Assembly: GCF_000521215.1 (NCBI RefSeq) | Contig: NZ_KI928923.1 | Coordinates: forward strand, 105,270 to 169,269 | Length of the DNA stretch: 64,000 nucleotides | Source of the DNA: Labrenzia sp. DG1229 | GTDB taxonomy: Bacteria; Pseudomonadota; Alphaproteobacteria; Rhizobiales; Stappiaceae | Reading direction: 5' to 3' | In this document: piece by piece, positions 51,805 through 60,268 of the stretch | How positions within the stretch are numbered: position 1 is the stretch's first letter | Layout: each line of letters begins with the position of its first letter | Position numbers and translations under genes: made by a program | The notes under the pieces: model-generated | The model's database searches: none | Told to the model about the DNA's origin: nothing | What the model saw: the letters and a program-made list of their open reading frames with translations, nothing else

Positions 51805-53277
51805 ATGGCGGTACGCGTCATTGAAGTTCAGGAATTCGACCTTGTCGTGTTCGGCGCGTCCGGTGACCTTGCGCATCGCAAGCTTCTGCCGGCTCTCTAC
51901 CACCGCGATGCAGATGGACAGATGCCTGAGAACGCACGCATCATCTGCAGTGCGCGTCGTGACTATACCGACGACGACTACTGTGACTGGGCCAGGACCG
52001 CACTCCAGGAACATGTGAAGGATCTAGATGAAGATCATCTTGACCGGTTTCTGAGACGCCTGCGCTACGTCAAGATTGATGTCGCGACTGCCCAGGGTTT
52101 TGAAGACCTGAAAAAAGTGCTGGATGAACGCGAAGACGTTATTCGTGGGTTTTATCTGGCCGTCGGCCCTGATCTGTTCGGAACCATCTGCGAGAACCTT
52201 GGCAGAGTGGGAGCGGTCAATGATCATGCCCGTGTCGTCATGGAAAAGCCGATCGGCAAGGACGGTGCTTCGGCCAAGGCCCTCAATGACACGGTCGGCG
52301 CGGTCTTCAAGGAAGAGCAGATATTCCGTATCGACCACTATCTCGGCAAGGAAACCGTTCAGAACCTGATGGCACTCAGGTTTGCCAATGCCCTGTTCGA
52401 ACCGCTCTGGAACGCTGCGCATATCGATCATGTTCAGATCACTGTCGCTGAATCCCTCGGTGTTGGCGGGCGTGCCGGATACTACAATACGGCTGGCGCC
52501 TTGAGAGACATGGTCCAGAACCATATCCTGCAGCTGTTGTGCCTTGTGGCAATGGAACCACCGGAGTCGATGAACGCTGACAGCGTCCGGGACGAAAAAC
52601 TGAAGGTGCTTAAGGCCCTGTCTCCAATCGGCAACCACAATCTCGACAAGTTGACCGTGCGGGGCCAATACCGTGCCGGGGCGTCTGCTGGCGGCGCGGT
52701 TCCCGGATATCTTGAAGAACTTGGCAACGACGAAAGCCGGACGGAAACCTTTGTGGCATTGAAGGCTGAAATCGCCAATTGGCGATGGTCCGGGGTTCCG
52801 TTTTATCTGCGGACCGGCAAACGGCTTGCGCAACGCGTATCGGAAATCGTGGTACAATTCCGCCCCATTCCCCATTCCATCTTCGGCACGGAAGCCGGAA
52901 AGATCACGGCCAATCGCCTGATCATCCGCCTTCAGCCGGATGAAGGTGTCCAGATGCAGATCATGATCAAGGACCCGGGCCCGGGCGGGATGCGGCTGAG
53001 ACAGGTTCCGCTCGACATGAGTTTTGCCGATGCCTTCAAGGTGCGTAACCCGGACGCTTATGAGCGTTTGATCATGGATGTGATCCGGGGCAACCAGACA
53101 CTGTTCATGCGGCGGGACGAAGTCGATGCGGCCTGGTCCTGGATCGACCCGATCCTGGCTGCCTGGGCAACGTCCAAGGAAACGCCGAAGGGGTATACCG
53201 CCGGCACCTGGGGCCCGTCCGCTTCCATTGCGCTCGTAGAACGCGATGGACGCACCTGGTCTGAAGACGACGCCTAA
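51805..53277 (+). CDS. zwf: Glucose-6-phosphate 1-dehydrogenase Zwf
   Basis: A 490-residue NADP/NAD-dependent enzyme that oxidises glucose-6-phosphate to 6-phosphogluconolactone. Motifs: VFGASGDLAHRKLLPALY (dinucleotide site), RIDHYLGKETVQN (substrate binding, with H as the catalytic base) and RTGKRL near residue 345. Length fits. It begins the route zwf-edd-eda into the Entner-Doudoroff pathway. A pgl gene for the lactonase, usually next, is not present; it must lie elsewhere or the lactone opens without enzyme. Confidence 0.96.
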   Translation: MAVRVIEVQEFDLVVFGASGDLAHRKLLPALYHRDADGQMPENARIICSARRDYTDDDYCDWARTALQEHVKDLDEDHLDRFLRRLRYVKIDVATAQGFEDLKKVLDEREDVIRGFYLAVGPDLFGTICENLGRVGAVNDHARVVMEKPIGKDGASAKALNDTVGAVFKEEQIFRIDHYLGKETVQNLMALRFANALFEPLWNAAHIDHVQITVAESLGVGGRAGYYNTAGALRDMVQNHILQLLCLVAMEPPESMNADSVRDEKLKVLKALSPIGNHNLDKLTVRGQYRAGASAGGAVPGYLEELGNDESRTETFVALKAEIANWRWSGVPFYLRTGKRLAQRVSEIVVQFRPIPHSIFGTEAGKITANRLIIRLQPDEGVQMQIMIKDPGPGGMRLRQVPLDMSFADAFKVRNPDAYERLIMDVIRGNQTLFMRRDEVDAAWSWIDPILAAWATSKETPKGYTAGTWGPSASIALVERDGRTWSEDDA

Positions 53278-53280
53278 TAA

Positions 53281-53317
53281 GCAGATTTCACAGGCTTGGG
53301 GCTTGTGAAATTTCTGC
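53281..53317 (+). other. Long stem-loop between zwf and edd
   Basis: ATTTCACAGGC pairs with GCTTGTGAAAT (one wobble pair) around TTGGG; GCAG and CTGC flank the arms and extend the symmetry. It starts four bases after the zwf stop. No T-run follows, so it is a weak terminator at best, or an RNA processing or stability element. Confidence 0.5.
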
Positions 53318-53319
53318 GA

Positions 53320-53334
53320 TTTAAATCGATTAAA
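53320..53334. promoter_or_regulatory. Operator variant upstream of edd
   Basis: TTTAAATCGATTAAA is a near-match to the zwf and pgi operator TTAAATCGATTTAA: the left half and central CG are identical, with one T fewer in the right half. It lies 78 bp before the edd ATG. Confidence 0.7.
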
Positions 53335-53412
53335 TTGGATTATCGGGCGCAAGCACGAAGTTTGCCCGAAAGCCATGACCCAGCCGTTACCGGCAAGGAA
53401 AGGACTTGAAGC

Positions 53413-55233
53413 ATGACTATCCAGGATCGCATCGGCGATGTCACGGAACGGATCGTCAGACGCAGTCACGACAGCCGTTCTCTTTATCTGGACCGGATCG
53501 GCAAGGCTGCCGACAAGGGCCCCCAACGGTCGCGGCTTTCCTGCGGCAACCTTGCGCACGGTTTTGCCGCATGTGGACTATCCGACAAGCAGGCCTTGTC
53601 CGGTGATGTGGTGCCCAACCTGGGGATCATCACTTCCTACAATGACATGCTGTCGGCCCATCAACCATACGAGACCTATCCGGCGCTCATCCGCGAGGCC
53701 GCGCACGAAGTTGGTGCCGTGGCACAGGTTGCAGGCGGTGTCCCTGCCATGTGTGACGGCGTCACACAGGGTCAGGACGGCATGGAATTGTCCCTGTTTT
53801 CGCGCGATGTGATCGCCATGTCCGCCGCTGTGGGTCTGTCGCACCAGATGTTCGATGCCGCCGTATTCCTCGGGATCTGCGACAAGATTGTTCCCGGCCT
53901 CGCGATTGCCGCGCTTTCCTTCGGACACCTGCCGTCCGTGTTCGTTCCGGCAGGTCCGATGACAACCGGTATTTCGAATGACGACAAGGCAAAGGTGCGG
54001 CAGCTCTATGCGGAAGGAAAAGTCGGCCGGGACGCCCTGCTGGAAAGCGAATCCAAAGCCTATCACTCGCCCGGTACCTGCACCTTCTACGGCACTGCAA
54101 ACTCCAACCAGATGCTGATGGAAATCATGGGGCTGCATATGCCGGGCGCCTCTTTCGTCAATCCGGGCACCCCGCTCCGCGATGCGCTGACCAGGGAGGC
54201 CACAAGACGCGCACTGGCAATTTCTGCGCTCGGCAACGAGTTTACTCCGGCGGGTGAGATCATCAACGAAAAGGCCATCGTCAACGGTGTTGTCGGCCTG
54301 CATGCGACCGGCGGCTCGACAAACCACACGATGCATCTGGTTGCGATCGCGGCAACTGCGGGGATCAAGCTGACATGGGATGATATTTCCGAACTTTCGG
54401 ATGTTGTTCCGCTCCTCGCCCGGGTCTATCCGAACGGCAAGGCGGACGTAAACCACTTTCAGGCAGCCGGTGGCCTTGCATTCCTGATCCGCGAACTCCT
54501 GTCCGATGGATACCTCCACAAGGACGTCAAAACGGTCCACGGCACGGATCTTTCAGGATACACGGTTGAGGCCAAACTCGACGCGGATGGAAACATCGTG
54601 CGTGAACAGGTACCGGCTGTGTCCGGTGACGAAACCGTTGTGGCTCCGCTGTCAAAGGCCTTCCAGCCGACCGGAGGCTTGAAAATGTTGACCGGCAATT
54701 TCGGCAAGGCGGTTATCAAGATATCCGCGGTCGCCAGGGAACGACACATCATTGAGGCTCCTGCTCGTGTCTTTCATTCACAGGACGATTTTCTGACGGC
54801 CTTCAACAACAAGGAACTAAAAGGCGATATTGCTGCTGTGGTTCGCTTCCAGGGTCCAAAGGCCATGGGAATGCCTGAACTTCACAAACTCACGCCCTGT
54901 CTCGGCATTCTCCAGGATCGCGGCCACAAGGTGGCCCTCATTACTGACGGCAGGATGTCCGGCGCGTCCGGCAAGGTTCCAGCGGCAATCCACGTTACAC
55001 CGGAGGCAGCGAACGGCGGTCCGATAGCGAAGATCAAAGATGGTGACATGATCCGCATCAATGCCGTCACCGGTGAACTCATGGTTCTTGTAGACGACGC
55101 CGAATTCAACGCCAGACCGGCTGCCACGGAAGACCTCAGTGAGCATCAGTTCGGTGTCGGAAGAGACCTTTTTGCTGCATTTCGGGCAAATGTTGGCGCA
55201 GCAGAAAATGGCGCGCACGTGTTTGGTGTGTAA
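53413..55233 (+). CDS. edd: Phosphogluconate dehydratase Edd
   Basis: A 606-residue member of the IlvD/Edd family that converts 6-phosphogluconate to KDPG. The iron-sulphur cluster ligands are visible in [22 protein letters not shown] and [10 protein letters not shown], with [12 protein letters not shown] and [12 protein letters not shown] further conserved regions; the C-terminal [20 protein letters not shown] is typical. Length matches. It is between zwf and eda with its own operator variant, so the cluster may be transcribed from both upstream sites. eda follows 25 bp after its stop. Confidence 0.96.
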   Translation: MTIQDRIGDVTERIVRRSHDSRSLYLDRIGKAADKGPQRSRLSCGNLAHGFAACGLSDKQALSGDVVPNLGIITSYNDMLSAHQPYETYPALIREAAHEVGAVAQVAGGVPAMCDGVTQGQDGMELSLFSRDVIAMSAAVGLSHQMFDAAVFLGICDKIVPGLAIAALSFGHLPSVFVPAGPMTTGISNDDKAKVRQLYAEGKVGRDALLESESKAYHSPGTCTFYGTANSNQMLMEIMGLHMPGASFVNPGTPLRDALTREATRRALAISALGNEFTPAGEIINEKAIVNGVVGLHATGGSTNHTMHLVAIAATAGIKLTWDDISELSDVVPLLARVYPNGKADVNHFQAAGGLAFLIRELLSDGYLHKDVKTVHGTDLSGYTVEAKLDADGNIVREQVPAVSGDETVVAPLSKAFQPTGGLKMLTGNFGKAVIKISAVARERHIIEAPARVFHSQDDFLTAFNNKELKGDIAAVVRFQGPKAMGMPELHKLTPCLGILQDRGHKVALITDGRMSGASGKVPAAIHVTPEAANGGPIAKIKDGDMIRINAVTGELMVLVDDAEFNARPAATEDLSEHQFGVGRDLFAAFRANVGAAENGAHVFGV

Positions 55234-55258
55234 AGCCAATATTATTCGGGAGAAAACA

Positions 55259-55897
55259 ATGGCTCAGGACCTTCAGAAGATCGAAGCAGTGATGTGCGCT
55301 GCACCTGTTATCCCGGTACTGGTTGTCGAGGACCCCAGGAAGGCCGTACCGATGGCCGAAGCCCTTGTCAGAGGTGGTCTGCCTGCTATCGAAATCACGT
55401 TGCGGACACCTCATGCTCTGGAAGCAATCGACGCCGTAAACGAGCATGTGGATGGAGCAATTGTCGGCGCTGGAACAGTCTTGAACGGCAAGCAATATGA
55501 CGCAGCAGTCTCGGCCGGGGCTCGTTTCGTTGTTTCTCCGGGAGCGACAAAGTCCCTCTTGGATGCAGCCGACGAGCACAGTGTACCGCTCCTGCCGGGT
55601 GCGGCAACGGCCTCGGAGGTCATGTATCTTCTGGAACGCGGATACGAACGCCTGAAATTCTTTCCGGCTGAGCAGGCAGGTGGCACGTCTTATCTGAAGT
55701 CGCTGTCCTCCCCTCTCGCAGCAGCTAAATTCTGCCCGACAGGCGGTGTCAGTCTCGACAAGGCGCCGGACTATCTTGCACTTCCGAATGTTCTGTGCGT
55801 GGGCGGTTCCTGGATTGCCGATGCCAAGGCAATTGCTTCCGAGGATTGGGCCGGCATCGAGGAACGCGCACGCGCGGCCGCCGGGCTCAACGATTAA
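55259..55897 (+). CDS. eda: KDPG aldolase Eda
   Basis: A 212-residue class I aldolase that splits 2-keto-3-deoxy-6-phosphogluconate into pyruvate and glyceraldehyde-3-phosphate. The catalytic glutamate lies in AIEITLRTPHALEAI, the GAGTVL loop follows, and the Schiff-base lysine is in ERLKFFPAEQAGG. ATG 55259 follows GGGAG at the right distance; an earlier frame start within edd is rejected. It completes the Entner-Doudoroff route together with zwf and edd. Confidence 0.96.
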   Translation: MAQDLQKIEAVMCAAPVIPVLVVEDPRKAVPMAEALVRGGLPAIEITLRTPHALEAIDAVNEHVDGAIVGAGTVLNGKQYDAAVSAGARFVVSPGATKSLLDAADEHSVPLLPGAATASEVMYLLERGYERLKFFPAEQAGGTSYLKSLSSPLAAAKFCPTGGVSLDKAPDYLALPNVLCVGGSWIADAKAIASEDWAGIEERARAAAGLND

Positions 55898-55936
55898 AGA
55901 AAGGCAGCTGGCACACTGGCACGAAGCATCCGTTTG

Positions 55937-56572
55937 TCAGGCATCCTCGGTTTCCTGTGCCATTTGGAATTCGTCTTCATCGCTCTCATCGCTCCCGCTC
56001 TCCTCCAGGGTCCTGTTCCACAGGAGGCGGAGACCGGCAGACTTGTCGTTGCGCCAGGCGAATTCCGCGACAACCGGTTTGTCGAATTTTTTCATCGAAA
56101 TGAGAACTTCTTCGGGAAGCGCAGTTAACCCTTCGGCCTTGACCTTGCACCCGTTCTTGGCTGCATCCACGATGATACCCGTAATCTCGGTGATGCCTTC
56201 CAGATCAGCAATCGTCACGGGAATCTTGACATCGTTTCGTTTCTCGCGACGCTTGTCGGTGACTGAGCTTTCGTGCGTTGTAAATACGACGGCTGCGTCT
56301 TTGCCCTTGACCGATGTCACATGTGCCTTGGAAAGTTTACGCGATCCTTCAAGGCGTATCCCGACATTCTTGTATAACTCGCTGACATGTTCCGACGTCA
56401 AGCAACAACCCCATTCACTCACATTCGTGACCACCGCATCAATGATTGCGAGTGTATCGAAATCGACAACGAGCACGTTTTCCCGTACATCCGGATTTCC
56501 CTGAAGATGAGCCAGATCATGAGAAGATTTCGCTGCGCACATTGGGTCTGCTTGCCTGAAATGTGGATTCAT
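55937..56572 (-). CDS. Tandem PilZ-like domain protein
   Basis: A 211-residue protein. The C-terminal half opens with KRREKRNDVKIP, which has the RxxxR of PilZ domains, then DAAKNGCKV where [DN]xSxxG is usual (S replaced by A), and a barrel-like remainder. The N-terminal half has a similar but degenerate pattern (VTNVSEWGCCL), so it may be a second, non-binding PilZ domain. Binding to cyclic di-GMP is possible but weakened by the S-to-A change. The tail (ESGSDESDEDEF) is acidic. The start at 56572 lacks a good ribosome-binding site; 56542 is an alternative. Confidence 0.65.
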   Translation of the reverse strand: MNPHFRQADPMCAAKSSHDLAHLQGNPDVRENVLVVDFDTLAIIDAVVTNVSEWGCCLTSEHVSELYKNVGIRLEGSRKLSKAHVTSVKGKDAAVVFTTHESSVTDKRREKRNDVKIPVTIADLEGITEITGIIVDAAKNGCKVKAEGLTALPEEVLISMKKFDKPVVAEFAWRNDKSAGLRLLWNRTLEESGSDESDEDEFQMAQETEDA

Positions 56573-56804
56573 TGGAATTTCTACGTACCGTCCGGCACGA
56601 CTTGATAGACGCTACGTCAAAACTCCTAATATCTTGTCAATTCCGGACCCAATACAACCGCCGCATGGGACACGCACCAGACCGAATTCAATTATGTCCC
56701 ACCTGCCACTTCAACCATCGGGCAAGACGGAAAATCTTTTTCCCTCCGTCAAGTTGCTGTGCTAATTGATGCCCTACCTTGCCCAATGACGAAAATCCTA
56801 CCGG

Positions 56805-56818
56805 TTAAATCGATTTAA
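56805..56818. promoter_or_regulatory. Operator TTAAATCGATTTAA upstream of pgi
   Basis: Identical to the zwf operator and 13 bp before the pgi ATG, just ahead of the AGAGG ribosome-binding site. Its position in the leader suggests that a bound repressor would block elongation or that the promoter overlaps further upstream. Confidence 0.75.
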
Positions 56819-56831
56819 AAGAGGTACTCCA

Positions 56832-58454
56832 ATGGCTCTCGAAGCAGCGTTCGTTTCACTCGGCGAACAGGCCGACAAGATGAGCAACACCACCCTGCGC
56901 GAGTTGTTCGCGGACGACCCTGACCGTTTCGAAAAGTTTTCCGCCCGCACGGGCGACCTGCTACTCGACTATTCCAAAACCAAAATAGACCTCAAGACCC
57001 TGGACCTCCTGTTCGAGCTCGCACGGGCTGCAGACCTGGAACAGCGGCGATCTGCCATGTTTGCAGGCGAGAAGATCAACGCGACCGAGAAGCGGGCAGT
57101 GCTCCACACCGCGCTCCGCAACCGGTCCGGTCTTCCGGTCCTTCTCGATGGACATGATGTCATGCCCGATGTTCTCGCGGTGCTGGACGCCATGGCAGAT
57201 TTTTCCGAGGCGGTTCGTTCCGGAGAGTTGGTGTCGTCAACGGGGGCGCCCTTTACCGACGTCGTCAACATAGGCATCGGCGGGTCCGATCTCGGACCCG
57301 TCATGGCAACGCTGGCGCTTGCCCCCTACCATGACGGGCCGGAGCTTCACTATGTTTCCAATGTCGACGGCGCGCACATTGCAGACACGCTGGAAAAACT
57401 CGACCCGGCGACGACCCTGATCATCGTCGCATCGAAGACTTTTACGACCATCGAAACCATGACCAATGCCGCAACAGCGCGCAGGTGGATAGCGGACACT
57501 CTTGGCGAAGAAGCGGTCGGCCAGCACTTTGCCGCTGTTTCAACCGCACTGGACAAGGTGGCTGCCTTCGGCATTGACCGGAGCCGCGTCTTCGGATTCT
57601 GGGACTGGGTCGGAGGTCGCTATTCGATCTGGTCCGCAATCGGCCTGCCCCTGATGATTGCGATCGGACCGGATGCCTTCAATGATTTCCTGGAGGGCGC
57701 ACACGCAATCGACCTTCATTTTCAGGAAGCACCGCTTGATCAAAACCTGCCGGTACTGATGGCGTTGATCGGCGTGTGGCACCGGGATGTCGTTGGACAT
57801 TCGGCACGCGCGGTCCTTCCTTACGACCAGCGCCTCGCGCGCCTGCCGGCATATCTGCAACAGCTCGACATGGAATCGAACGGGAAACGGGTCCGGCTCG
57901 ACGGCAGCCCGGTCGACCGGGAAACCGGCCCACTCGTCTGGGGAGAACCCGGCACGAACGGGCAACATGCTTTCTACCAGCTCCTCCACCAGGGAACGAC
58001 GGTTGTTCCGTGCGAATTCCTCATTGCAGCGCATGGTCATGAGAGCGACCTGCAGCAACATCATGATCTGCTGATGGCCAACTGCCTGGCGCAATCGGAA
58101 GCTCTGATGCTCGGTCGGACACTTGAGGAGGCGACGGCGTTGCTAACTGCATCGGGTCATTCCGAGGAAGACGTCGAGCGACTTGCCCCGCACAAGGTGT
58201 TTCCCGGTGACCGACCGTCACTCACGCTCGTTTATGACAAGCTTACTCCCTTCGCGCTTGGCCGCCTGATAGCTCTCTACGAGCATCGTGTCTTCGTCGA
58301 AGGTGTCATCTGGGGAATAAATTCATTCGATCAGTGGGGCGTGGAACTGGGCAAGGAACTGGCAACGGCGCTTTTGCCCATGGTGAAGGGCCAGGCTTCG
58401 GCAGACAAAAAAGACGCCTCGACCCGCGGATTGCTCGCCATTTTGAAAGGCTGA
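56832..58454 (+). CDS. pgi: Glucose-6-phosphate isomerase Pgi
   Basis: A 540-residue isomerase that interconverts glucose-6-phosphate and fructose-6-phosphate. Signature motifs: [66 protein letters not shown], and [14 protein letters not shown] with the catalytic residues. It links fructose import (frc-frk) to Zwf and is controlled by the same operator sequence. AGAGG precedes its ATG. Slightly acidic and normal length; no defect is visible. The lipoprotein genes follow after about 240 bp. Confidence 0.96.
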   Translation: MALEAAFVSLGEQADKMSNTTLRELFADDPDRFEKFSARTGDLLLDYSKTKIDLKTLDLLFELARAADLEQRRSAMFAGEKINATEKRAVLHTALRNRSGLPVLLDGHDVMPDVLAVLDAMADFSEAVRSGELVSSTGAPFTDVVNIGIGGSDLGPVMATLALAPYHDGPELHYVSNVDGAHIADTLEKLDPATTLIIVASKTFTTIETMTNAATARRWIADTLGEEAVGQHFAAVSTALDKVAAFGIDRSRVFGFWDWVGGRYSIWSAIGLPLMIAIGPDAFNDFLEGAHAIDLHFQEAPLDQNLPVLMALIGVWHRDVVGHSARAVLPYDQRLARLPAYLQQLDMESNGKRVRLDGSPVDRETGPLVWGEPGTNGQHAFYQLLHQGTTVVPCEFLIAAHGHESDLQQHHDLLMANCLAQSEALMLGRTLEEATALLTASGHSEEDVERLAPHKVFPGDRPSLTLVYDKLTPFALGRLIALYEHRVFVEGVIWGINSFDQWGVELGKELATALLPMVKGQASADKKDASTRGLLAILKG

Positions 58455-58695
58455 TCATGTCCCGATGGACAAAATAGGACGGGAGCACCGAAGCAAGGGA
58501 AGCGACCGTCATATTTTTGCCCAACGCGGGCTATCTGTTTCACATCACTGAACAACTCGGGTCTCACCGCCCTGAGCTCTTTTGCACGTTGTGGGAATTG
58601 ATAGATTGCCCCGTCGGGCAAAGCAGCTTACCCTTGGTGAGATTTAAAACTATTGAACGTGCCGCTGAATGTGGTTCTGAAGGGAGTTAACTTTC

Positions 58696-58965
58696 ATGAA
58701 GAAGTTTGTTCTGCTCGCAGCGATCGGCGTTGCGTTGGCCGGATGCCAATCTGACAGCCAGACCGACCGGGCCCTCGTTGGCGGTGGCCTGGGTGCAGCA
58801 ACCGGTGCCGCTATCGGCGCTGCAGCAACCGGTGATGTCGGAGGAGCGCTCGTCGGTGGTGTTATCGGCGCAGCTGGTGGTGCGATTGTTGGATCTGCCA
58901 CAACACCGAAAAACTGTGTCGCTTACGACCGTTACGGCAACCCGTACCGTGTGGCGTGCCCGTAA
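58696..58965 (+). CDS. Glycine-zipper lipoprotein 1
   Basis: An 89-residue lipoprotein. The signal peptide ends in a lipobox LAGC (Cys about residue 17), then QSDSQTDRALVGGGLGAATGAAIG begins a glycine-zipper region to residue 66, and the C-terminus is PKNCVAYDRYGNPYRVACP with two cysteines. Glycine-zipper lipoproteins are associated with membrane or cell-wall stability. GGGAG precedes the ATG. It is the first of four related genes in 1.5 kb and is most like the second. Confidence 0.85.
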   Translation: MKKFVLLAAIGVALAGCQSDSQTDRALVGGGLGAATGAAIGAAATGDVGGALVGGVIGAAGGAIVGSATTPKNCVAYDRYGNPYRVACP

Positions 58966-59026
58966 CAAGGCCCAACACACTGTTCGAAGCGCGATCCGGG
59001 AATGATCAACCGGTAGGATAAAAAAC

Positions 59027-59296
59027 ATGAAAAAACTTCTGTTTGTTGCCGTGGCAGCTGCCTTTCTAGCCGGCTGTCAGTCCGACAGTCAGACCGATCG
59101 CGCGCTCGTAGGCGGCGGCTTGGGTGCTGCAACCGGCGCAATAATCGGCGCAGCAGCCGGAGGCGGAGCGGGGCCCGCTCTCGCTGGCGCAGCAATTGGT
59201 GCGGCAGGCGGTGCAATCGTAGGTGCCGCCACCACGCCGAAGAACTGTGTCGCCTATGACCGGTACGGCAACCCCTATCGGGTTGTTTGCCCCTGA
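59027..59296 (+). CDS. Glycine-zipper lipoprotein 2
   Basis: An 89-residue paralogue of the protein at 58696, with the same CQSDSQTDRALVGGGLGAATG start after the lipobox and the same CVAYDRYGNPYRVVCP end. The middle differs at a few positions (AAGGGAGPALAGAAIG). The distance between the genes is 61 bp. Sequence identity in the shared parts shows a recent tandem duplication. The predicted role is the same as copy 1. Confidence 0.85.
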   Translation: MKKLLFVAVAAAFLAGCQSDSQTDRALVGGGLGAATGAIIGAAAGGGAGPALAGAAIGAAGGAIVGAATTPKNCVAYDRYGNPYRVVCP

Positions 59297-59402
59297 TCGA
59301 ATACAGCTCCAATATCTCCGATCTTAACGTGCCGTTTAGGTTACGGATTCAATAATGAGTTGATTGGGTTTTGAGCGTTTTGGCTGTTTGTCCAAAGCGA
59401 AT

Positions 59403-59429
59403 GCGCTGAAAATGATTCATTTTCAGCGC
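59403..59429. promoter_or_regulatory. 27-bp near-perfect palindrome between lipoprotein genes
   Basis: GCGCTGAAAATGA and TCATTTTCAGCGC are exact inverted copies around a single T. It can form a strong hairpin in RNA, but no T-run follows; in DNA its 19-bp core TGAAAATGATTCATTTTCA resembles a Fur-type site. The rest of the 303-bp gap 59297-59599 shows no gene. Confidence 0.55.
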
Positions 59430-59599
59430 GTTTGCCACGGGCAGATGGCGGGAATAGCCAATTCCCGAGGATGCCGGAATGAACCTGCCCGGTAGCGCGG
59501 GCGTGCAGGACAAGAAGATTTCCGTCCCCCACGTCTTGCCTTACCGAGAGTTTCAGACACCGTCACGGAATTTCACTCATTTTTGAGGTTATGACCTAG

Positions 59600-59818
59600 A
59601 TGAAAAAAGTCATATTGGTGGCTGCAGTCGCCACATTGCTTGCCGGGTGCAGCTCCAGCCGGCAGACAGATCGTGCATTGATTGGCGGCGGCCTTGGACT
59701 GGCAACTGGCGCAGTTGTTGGCGCTGCGGTTGGAGCCGGAGCGGCACCTGTCCTTGCAGGGGCTGCAATCGGCGCAGGCGCTGGAGCTGTTATTGGCGCT
59801 GCGACCACGCCCAACTGA
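59600..59818 (+). CDS. Glycine-zipper lipoprotein 3, shortened
   Basis: A 72-residue paralogue. The signal and lipobox (LLAGC, then SSSRQTDRALIGGGLGLATG) and zipper are present, but it stops right after AATTPN, where copies 1 and 2 continue with the CVAYDRYGNPYRV segment. The stop replaces K or C codons, so the C-terminal pair of cysteines is lost. It may be functional since the zipper is intact. Confidence 0.8.
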   Translation: MKKVILVAAVATLLAGCSSSRQTDRALIGGGLGLATGAVVGAAVGAGAAPVLAGAAIGAGAGAVIGAATTPN

Positions 59819-59959
59819 TCGGCTCCCCTGCCGGTTTGAACTTTCTGACCGCAGATGCAAATTCCGGAATTCGAAACTGGATAACCTTGTGGCGGTAAGA
59901 AACTGTTAACCATAAATCTTCACCTTTGGCGAAGCTCTTTCCTTTGCCAAGGGACCGTG

Positions 59960-60232
59960 ATGAAACCGATTCTAGCAGCAACGGCCCTCGCCTTCCTTCT
60001 TGCCGGCTGCGTCAATACCGAAAGTCAGCGGGACAGAATGCTGATCGGGGCCGGCCTTGGGGCAGCAACCGGTGCCACGATCGGCGCTGTTGCCGGGTCG
60101 ACGGTCAACGCGACGCTTGCCGGTGCAGCACTGGGTGCTGTCGGTGGCGGGCTGGTCGGTATCGTCACAACCCCGCGCAACTGCATTGCGCAGGATCAGA
60201 ACGGCACCCCCTACAAGGTGCGCTGCCCTTAA
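59960..60232 (+). CDS. Glycine-zipper lipoprotein 4
   Basis: A 90-residue paralogue, the most divergent. The lipobox is LLAGC, followed by VNTESQRDRMLIGAGLGAATG and a zipper, then PRNCIAQDQNGTPYKVRCP, clearly related to the C-terminus of copies 1 and 2. AAGGGA lies upstream; the ATG at 59960 was chosen over GTG at 59957. It ends 36 bp before the stop of the ROK regulator on the opposite strand. Confidence 0.85.
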   Translation: MKPILAATALAFLLAGCVNTESQRDRMLIGAGLGAATGATIGAVAGSTVNATLAGAALGAVGGGLVGIVTTPRNCIAQDQNGTPYKVRCP

Positions 60233-60268
60233 ATATGCGCTGCCCTTGAGTTTTCGCACATGTCAGCT

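Noticed and set aside
52024..53559. A 511-codon frame antisense to zwf
   Set aside because: Zwf on the plus strand is complete with all motifs; the antisense frame has no recognisable protein features.
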